Source of the DNA: Seiridium cupressi
Lineage: Eukaryota; Ascomycota; Sordariomycetes; Amphisphaeriales; Sporocadaceae
Length of the DNA stretch: 64,000 nt
Assembly: GCA_036674765.1 (NCBI GenBank)
Contig: JARVKI010000002.1
Coordinates: 124,001 to 188,000 of the forward strand
Direction of reading: 5' to 3'
The position numbers and the translations under genes were made by a program. The notes under the pieces were generated by a model. The model saw only the letters and a program-made list of their open reading frames with translations, was not told where the DNA came from and ran no database searches. Below, piece after piece: positions 57,440 through 64,000 of the stretch. The first letter of the stretch is position 1. Each line of letters begins with the position of its first letter.

Positions 57440-59440
57440 TCTGTATACGACAGCATTGCACCAATATTCTAGATTGTCAGGCTTGTACTACGTAAACGTG
57501 CGGCTGCCACCGATGCCCCGCAATGACAAACATTCCGCCCAGTCTGAAGCCTTGTCGATCTCCGGGACCGCAGCTACCTCTAAGCCTAATACGACCAGCC
57601 GTAATCCCCATGCTCCAGAGAGCTCCAGTAATTGTGTGGGATAGACAAGAAGCCTTTAAGGTTGTATGCTTATGTTTTGCATCAAGGCACAATAGAGCGA
57701 TGCATTCGGGCACGCATGCGTTGCCATACATAATATGTCTTATCATTTAGAGCCCGCAACAGTTGACATCGCCGAAGCTATAAGTAGGGTAGCTTATGGC
57801 ATCAAGGATATGACATAGCAGGGGTATGAGGCGGTGATAGCCATAGGGCTGCAGTCCATATCACCTTGTACGAGGGAAAGCTCAAGTTTCTAAATCCGCA
57901 TCAAGTGTCTGACGTGTTCGGGTAGTTTCGCACATTCAGGAGGCCTCAATGGAAGCGACATAGCTGCTTCGCACAAACATGTTCATGCACCACTGCGATA
58001 TGAGAGCATCGGCCATCGGATATGGCAGGAGCCGAAATCCCTGGGAAAATACATTTGTTTGAATTGCCGGGGAAAATGGTCAGCTATTAGATTGACCATC
58101 CGAACTATTGTCTTGGAACCTCTGTGCTACAGGATCAAGCATTGGTGAATCAACCTTATTCATGGTCTAGAGTTTCAGTTAGCACAGCCCCTGGAGGGGA
58201 ATGCGCACAGGGTGCCTGTGTGTGGTAAGTCAGTGCGTGCAATTCAAAGTCTTGAGATGGTGAGCACGGAACTTGGGGTAGTTACGGTATTGTGAGGGCT
58301 CTTGCAAGAATACAGTGTAGGCAATCAATCTCTAATAGATGATTCAGACAGATGATTTAGGAATCAATATTCTCACATTCCGCGGGAGGTCTCTTCTCAC
58401 TAAGAGTGGGTAGATACAATGTACTGTATTAGCTACCTGCATGTACATTGTAGTTACATACATGTAGTTAGTGACTCTTAGCAATTGCAAGGCACTGCGC
58501 CGACCCTTGAGTGTATGCCATCGCCGGTATTCGTTCCTTGGTAACGTTTTTCAGCGTGCTAGGTGATACATTGTTTAAACCTAATTGTTTGCACGATTGT
58601 GAGCGCAGTCCTTTGGACGGACGGTAAAGACGGCCATCGCTGAGGCCGCTAGGGCCCTAGAGTGGATTAGAACCTGTCCACCACAAAACCCGGCCACACA
58701 GTCACTAAATGTACCGCGTTTCGTCTCCTGCAGCGCTAGTGGACGGAACCCCTCCAAGTCGTTCCATTTCCCCTACTCGAGCGCCGGCATTTGGAGCTGA
58801 CTCGTCTCTCGGACTGCGTGGAACTGACCATACATGTTGGAACCAGAGAGCCAAGAAGCTCTCCAGATATGCCCGTACCTAGTTCGCAGCACCCAGGGCG
58901 AATGTGCACATGCCGTGTATCACGACCGCATCAGGAAATTGACGATCTATGATACTAGGCAAATGCGCTGAACATTGCCCTATGAGTTGGCATGACTTTA
59001 TGTTGAATCCGAGTACGAATGATACGCGGCGCAGACATGAGTAGTGTCGAACACATGGGTATATAGAAAATTGACGGTGGAAATATTGCTGGGATATCGA
59101 AGATGCATGTATATAGAGCTCCGAGTTGCTAGAGGGGCTTCGTGAGGAACACGAAATTATGGACAACGTTCATTCGGCAAGGCACTCACCCGAATGCTGC
59201 GCGCGCTCAACCGTATATCTTGCCTACCTAATCCATGGTGCAATACACTGAGACAAATGGCTTGACTCGTCCGATCTCAACCTCAGGTGAGTATAGCAGC
59301 TCCCGGTCTGTACGACTGCCGCACCAGCCGGTCTCCTTGACACAATATCACTGCCAACTGTGCGCATCATTATCATATAAGCTCCAGTCATCCATGGCTC
59401 ACCCCGACGACACTGTGACCTGTTCAAGTCACAAACAACA
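57440..59440. other. long intergenic region, nothing recognisable
   Basis: About 2 kb flanked by the divergent STAND and ferritin-like genes. Only short frames; a TATCATATAAG element at about 59371-59381 is a plausible TATA box for the ferritin-like gene, 60 bases before its ATG. Confidence 0.45.
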
Positions 59441-60600
59441 ATGTTCACTAGGCACATCATCTGGGGGACGGCCCTACTGAGACTTGCCTCTTCGTATGCC
59501 ATTCCCTCGAGTGATGGATTCCCTGCCCCTAATGCCGAGCAAGTCCTCGAGATTGAGACAGATGCCGGAGGTTTGCTGTCAAATGAGTCACCACCACCAA
59601 AATTAAGTGAAGACGGTATCGCCAACTTCCAGCTTATTGCCTTCAATGAGAATTTCGAAGTCGCCTTCTTCTCGTCGTTGATTGAGAACATTACCAACAA
59701 TGTTGAGGGCTACCAGTCAGTTCCGGGGATGAGGAACACCGACGAATTACTTGAGATTCTGAAGACGGTCAAAGCTGTAGGTTTCCAAATCAAAGAGATT
59801 CTCCGTGGTGCTCGGCAAACTGACACGATACATAGCAAGAAGAGCTTCACGTCGTAAGCGCTATTGACGTCCTGCAACATTTCAATGCTTCGCTTGTGCC
59901 GCGGCCTTGCCACTATACGTTTCCAACCACCGATCTGGAATCGGCACTGTCGTTAGCTGTAACTTTTTCAAGCGTGGTTCTGGGCACATTAGCCGATGCC
60001 GAGAAATCGTTTGCGGACAACGACGACGCGGGCGGCGTAGTGCGGCAAGTCGCATCCATCATCGGCCAAGAGGGCGAACAAAACGGCTTCTACCGCTTCA
60101 TGCTGAAGCGCAAACCATCCGAAAAGCCATTTCTGACAACCAACACTGGTGCCTTCGCATTCTCGGCACTGCAGCAGTTCATCGTCTCGTGCCCCTTCGA
60201 CGTCTCGGCCATTCCGATCCCGATCTTCCCTCAATTGAAGGTCCTTACGACCCCCGAAGCGAAGGATATGACCCTTAGCTTCTCGGCGGATCTCAGCGGA
60301 ACCAGCTTTGACGTAGGCGAAATTGCTGAGGATAGCCTTTTCATCACCTATCTCTCCGGCCAGCAGCTTCCAGTTTCTGAGCCTATCAGCAATGTTCAAG
60401 GTTTCGGCAGCACAATCACCTTTGATGCCAGATTCCCTTTCCCCGAGAACAACATGGAGGGACTGAGCATTGCAGCTTTGACAAACTCGTCCAAGTTCGC
60501 GGACGCCGATGATGTTCCCGCTAATACGTTGGCGGCGCCGGGGCTGATTGAGGTTAATGAGCCCCTCGCTAAGCATTCGAAATACATGGAACGACATTAA
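59441..60600 (+). CDS. secreted ferritin-like protein (late sexual development / Rds1 family)
   Basis: Two exons (59441-59776 and 59836-60600) joined in phase by a 59-nt GTAGGT-TAG intron give 366 residues. A signal peptide (IIWGTALLRLASSYA) is followed by the ferritin-like four-helix domain: IANFQLIAFNENFEVAFFSS, then QEELHVVSAIDVLQHF formed across the splice, and LESALSLAVTFSSVVLGTLA with IIGQEGEQNGFYR. The helices keep Glu/His positions (ENFE, EELH, GEQNG) typical of the family, though iron binding is not proven. The C-terminal half is a beta-rich extension (FPQLKVLTTP, FGSTITFDARFP). Related genes were named from expression late in sexual development or under stress; the biochemical role is unknown. 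Confidence 0.9.
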
Positions 60601-61146
60601 TCATAATGGTAATGATATAAAGAGAAGAGAGGATACCCTGTAGTACTATGATAATTATGCAGTTAAATTTGATAATTGAAGATACTAGTAGTGATCGAAC
60701 TTTTCAGCAAGTCTTAGATTACATATCGTGCTGTATTGTGGAAAAGCTGGTGTAAGCTGGGAGACAGGCACATACTAATCCTGATTAAACACAACTAAGC
60801 CGTGACACTCACATATCTATGATTCATTACTGCTCTATGACAATTATCTCTTACAAACTGGTATGAAGACCTGATACACGCACGGATGGATCTTTGAGTC
60901 AAACTGTAGAATAGGCGCGCGCAGCTCAACCTGCTCTATATACATGGACGAACTCTAGGGCTGATCAACCCACAATGTCCCCGAGGTTCCCTGCAAGCCT
61001 TCAGCGGCACAGCCGGCCCCGCATCGTAGCACGACCAACCTTTATACTCACTAGCACCGTCCCGCCCGCTCTGACGTGAAAATTCTGCTGATCTTGACCC
61101 ACACACACGAGACTCGTTCTCTAATAATGCCGCCGGTATTCAACAA
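60601..61146. other. intergenic, nothing recognisable
   Basis: About 545 bases, AT-rich just after the ferritin-like gene, without coding frames. Confidence 0.45.
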
Positions 61147-61245
61147 GGTCCGTTGGCAGAATTGGCATTGCGTCTGACTACGAGTGAACTCTTGCAGTAA
61201 TCAGTTGACATCAGGAGATTCTGGGTTCGATCCCCAGGCGGACCT
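61147..61245 (+). tRNA. tRNA-Arg (ACG) with a 26-nt intron
   Basis: The acceptor stem GGTCCGT/GCGGACC (one T-G pair), D-arm TGGCAGAATTGGCATTGC, anticodon stem TCTGA/TCAGG, loop CT-ACG-A with the intron after position 37 (61184-61209) and A38, variable loop AGATT, T-arm CTGGG-TTCGATC-CCCAG, and discriminator T fit a eukaryotic tRNA-Arg(ACG); the GCGTCTGACTACG core is typical. Exons 61147-61183 and 61210-61245 make 73 nt. The intron sits at the canonical place. A TTTTT terminator follows at 61254-61258. Confidence 0.85.
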
Positions 61246-61253
61246 GGCTTACG

Positions 61254-61258
61254 TTTTT
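61254..61258 (+). terminator. RNA polymerase III terminator (T5)
   Basis: Five T nine bases after the tRNA-Arg 3' end. Confidence 0.65.
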
Positions 61259-61665
61259 GCCGTTCAAACAAATCTTTTTTTGTTCCTTGAAATACTTAGT
61301 GGGGACGTTGGTCATACTGACGGACCACAACGTATCAGGGCTGCTACACAAGTAAGGGTCTCGCAAATGTCACTGATAGCCGTTCATTTTAAGCAAAGAC
61401 GATGAATGCATTATCGCTTTTTTATGACCACTGGTTGAGTGAGTTTACGAAACTCGTGTGTGGTCAATAGAAGTTGGGTCGCCGAGTAGCGACGCAGCAG
61501 TGCGGGGCGCTTGCTCGCCGCGCATATCACCTCTTTCATGAAGCCTATCATGCACTGACGTTATTCTATAGAGCGCTTCTTCTCAGCACCTCTTCCAAAC
61601 AATTTGAGTGACGTTGATTTTCTCATTGACTCTCAATTTCATTTTCGAAACTTGTCTGCTTGACT
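61259..61665. other. intergenic, promoter of the FAD oxidoreductase
   Basis: About 400 bases with no coding frame between the tRNA-Arg and the oxidoreductase start. Confidence 0.45.
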
Positions 61666-62863
61666 ATGACTGAAAGAAACATAATCATCGTAGGTAATTA
61701 AACACCAGTATCTGGATCTAAATGTATTGCACTGACATTGCATAGGCGGAGGCGTCATCGGATGCTGCACGGCATATTACCTCTCGAAACACCCATCGTT
61801 TGACCCAGCGAGCCATACAATCACCATCATTGAGACTACGAGACTTGCTGGTGGTGCTTCCGGCAAAGCAGGTGGCTGCTTAGCTGAATGGGCAGACCCA
61901 GCTTGTTTAGGCCCCGCGAGCTTTCAGCTCCATGCTCAACTCGCGGAGCTGCATGACGGAACCAATGCATGGGGCTACCGCAGATGCCACTCGGCGGACT
62001 GCGATATAGTAGGCAGGCATCCGGAAGACCCAGATGCTGACACGCCCGTTCCTGAGGATCTGACCTGGGTGGATCGTGCCAAGTTCAAGTGGTATAAGCC
62101 ATTTGGAAATACTGCACAAGTGCATCCTCATCTTTTCACGACGTCAATGGCTAGACTCGCTGAAGAGAAAGGCGTCCGGATTCTTATTGGTTCAGTAGAA
62201 GAAATCATCTATACTGAGAACGAGAAGGAGGTGCAAGGAATCGCTCTTCACAACAAAGATTCTAGCCAGCCAAAGCAGCTTTCTGCTACCGACATAGTTC
62301 TGGCAGCTGGTCCGTGGACAAAACGGCTTCTGCCCGGGGCCCCCATCGGTGGTGAAAAGAGCAACAGCATCGTGGTCAAGCCGACGCGGGACATCCCCCC
62401 TACCATATTGTTCTTCGATCCCGGCCATTTTGATGCAGATGATGAGGACAATCAGCTTGAAATGTATCCACGTCCAGATGGTACAGTGTACTTGGCTGGG
62501 CAGACCGACTTCGGCCTGGAAATTCCTCCAACCACTGACGATGTCGACTTTGAACCTGAACGTTGCGAGAGGCTGATAAACAATACCAAGATGGTTTCAC
62601 CGGATCTCGCTGGGAGCGAGGTTCTTACAAGGCAGGCTTGTTTCAGACCTCTTGTGGAGGTTGAAGGTCGTGATCCTGAGGTTGGGCCTTTGCTAGGTCC
62701 AACAGCAGTCAAAGGGCTAATCCTGGCGGCGGGACATAACCAATGGGGCATACAGAATGCACCGATCACTGGCAAACTTGTGAGCCAACTTGTTTTCGAT
62801 GGAGAGGCAGTGAGCTCAGATATAAGTGAATTGGATCCTAGGAAATATATGAGCTCTGGGTAA
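61666..62863 (+). CDS. FAD-dependent oxidoreductase, DAO family (TDA3-like)
   Basis: Two exons (61666-61693 and 61746-62863) give 381 residues. The small first exon supplies MTERNIIIVG, and the splice completes the dinucleotide-binding motif IVGGGVIGCCTAYYLS. Further DAO features are a second FAD contact at ETTRLAGGASGKAGG, the mid-domain strand IVLAAGPWT and the C-terminal LILAAGHNQWGIQNAP with a Gly-rich flavin loop. No signal peptide, so probably cytosolic. DAO-fold enzymes oxidise amino acids or related amines; TDA3 relatives act in endosome-to-Golgi traffic, so the substrate is open. It ends 315 bases from a convergent Rieske protein gene. Confidence 0.92.
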
Positions 62864-63178
62864 AGCTAGTCGAAAGACTGGGCGCCTAGACGAATAATAT
62901 TATCGGTTACTCCATCTTGGTATTTGAATGGGTGCTCCATATTTGGTTCCTCCAGTCAGGCAGGGCCAAGATATCGTATTTCGAACGGATCAGGATTCCG
63001 GAAATATGTCCTGACTGTCCGCCGTAATGTAATGGTCTCACGTCTTTTTGGTCATGGCTGAAAGCAATAAAAAAGCGCTCCTCATATCTACGCAGCCCTG
63101 AAGGTTACTTTCACAAGTGATAGCCATTCTCTATCTCATGAAAGTGCATGCATGGTTTGAGATTCTTTCGCGGCCAGC
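62864..63178. other. short intergenic between two convergent redox genes
   Basis: About 315 bases holding both 3' ends. No gene. Confidence 0.5.
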
Positions 63179-63780
63179 TCATCCCATTCTTTGCTTCTTC
63201 CTGACCCAAACCTCTCGCTCCAGACCATCAGCAGGCGCCCCGGGGACGGGTCGAAGCTGTACCTCCCAGAGCTTCAGCCTATAGTTCCCTCTGTCACCTT
63301 GCCCTGAGAAGAGATCGAAGGACCAGCCATGCTTGGGACATGTGATGCCAGCGCTCAACACAATGCCAAAGTCCTCGATATCGAACGGGGTACCATTAGA
63401 CAGTGGAAACGAAGAGTGCGGGCATTGCTACGACGGAGGGAATGAGCGTGAGAGCATGGACGGGTTCAGATGGGGATACCAACATTGTTGACCGCATGGA
63501 ATTTGCCTTTATACTGGAAAATGAGGACCTGCTGCCTCAGATCCCGAGCTGCGAAAGCCGCTTCTGCCACATTTGACGGGTCGACCTCGCTCGCGAGTGA
63601 GCTGTCCTGAGCCGGTACTTGGAAGACTTTACACCCAGGTGTCTCAGCTTGTCCACAGGGCCGGACATCGGATACGGTCTCGCTGCCAGACTCTGTGATG
63701 TCCGGGAATGAGGATGCCAACCCGACAGAAAACCACGCGTCGCCGCGGCGATTAGGTGCTACAAATACTGCTGCGGACAT
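63179..63780 (-). CDS. small Rieske-type [2Fe-2S] protein
   Basis: Two exons on the minus strand (63780-63484 and 63427-63179) joined at Asn-Gln by a 56-nt GTTGGT-TAG intron give 181 residues. Both cluster-binding boxes are visible: CPHSSFPLSNG (Cys-X-His) and CPKHGWSFDLFSG (Cys-X2-His). No other domain and no membrane anchor, so it resembles soluble Rieske ferredoxins that pass electrons to oxygenases or reductases. The N-terminal region (FVAPNRRGDAWFSVGLASSF) belongs to the Rieske fold start. The less usual GTTGGT donor is required to bring the first box into frame. Partner unknown; the neighbouring flavoenzyme is a candidate. Confidence 0.88.
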
Positions 63781-64000
63781 GATGCGGGAACAGATAGTAT
63801 CAGGGGCTGCCGCATTGTCGAGATAGTTATATGGAAATCATTATGATCTTATCATGTGGTATTGGATTCCTTTGCTGGAGGGTTTACCGTGCCTATTAAA
63901 TTCTTATCGCATACAATGCAGCACTAGAGTCGCTTTTAGTGGAGACTTCCGCTGGTAGATGCCGGGAAACTAGATCAGTCTTTTTTAAATCATGACAGTT
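63781..64000. other. upstream region of the Rieske gene
   Basis: 220 bases with no coding frame; promoter of the minus-strand Rieske gene. Confidence 0.45.

Noticed and set aside
1..64000. CRISPR arrays, bacterial operons, intact transposons with terminal repeats
   Set aside because: None seen; gene architecture is fungal throughout and no reverse transcriptase or transposase motif was recognised.

Overview
The window is nuclear DNA of a filamentous ascomycete (Pezizomycotina). The evidence is short spliceosomal introns of about 50-100 nt with GTAAGT-type donors and CTAAC/CTGAC branch sites, together with typical families: HET domain, HeLo and SesB NACHT/STAND proteins, a late-sexual-development ferritin-like protein, CE8 pectinesterase, fungal proton-pump rhodopsin, ALG9 and NAF1. 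Pectinesterase, many accessory genes and a large incompatibility-gene repertoire suggest a plant-associated or saprotrophic species. I cannot place it below subphylum from sequence alone. Gene models were built by hand from splice sites and reading frames.

Left part (1-14.4 kb), mostly intact metabolic and surface genes: the 3' end of an unidentified gene with a PCNA-binding-like tail, a TAP-type alpha/beta hydrolase (+), a small secreted lectin-like protein (+), a Gly/Ser-rich single-pass membrane protein (-), a D-2-hydroxyacid dehydrogenase (+), a DHA1-type MFS transporter (+), a pectinesterase (-) and a microbial rhodopsin with the D/T/D proton-pump signature (-).

Middle (14.4-39.2 kb) is gene-poor and patchy. 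It holds a decayed AAA+ ATPase (-) and a second decayed gene (+) at 16.4-19.4 kb, a GT32/Och1-like glycosyltransferase (+), a relic MFS fragment (-), a TIM-barrel-like hypothetical protein (-), and a tandem pair of paralogous proteins of no family I recognise (26.3-28.8 kb, +). An SH3-domain single-pass membrane protein (-) follows, then unassigned exon-like fragments, a tRNA-Gly(GCC) in an AT-rich stretch, and NAF1 (-), whose frame stays open for 127 codons beyond a single TAG.

ALG9 (+) diverges from NAF1. At 42.4-57.5 kb lies a block of allorecognition/immune-type genes: a HET-domain gene (+), a HeLo-NACHT STAND gene cut by one in-frame TAA (+), a surface glycoprotein (-), an APH-like kinase pseudogene with a frameshift and a nonsense codon (-), and a large hydrolase(SesB-like)-NACHT-WD40 STAND gene (-) with an unresolved one-base phase problem at its first intron. 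Several neighbours therefore carry single lesions, as expected for polymorphic incompatibility loci.

The right end (59.4-64 kb) has a secreted ferritin-like protein (+), an intron-containing tRNA-Arg(ACG), and a tail-to-tail pair: a DAO-type FAD oxidoreductase (+) and a small Rieske [2Fe-2S] protein (-). I saw no PKS/NRPS cluster, CRISPR array or intact transposon. The best candidates for something undescribed are the tandem paralog pair, the NAF1 extension past TAG, and the lesion-rich STAND/HET block.
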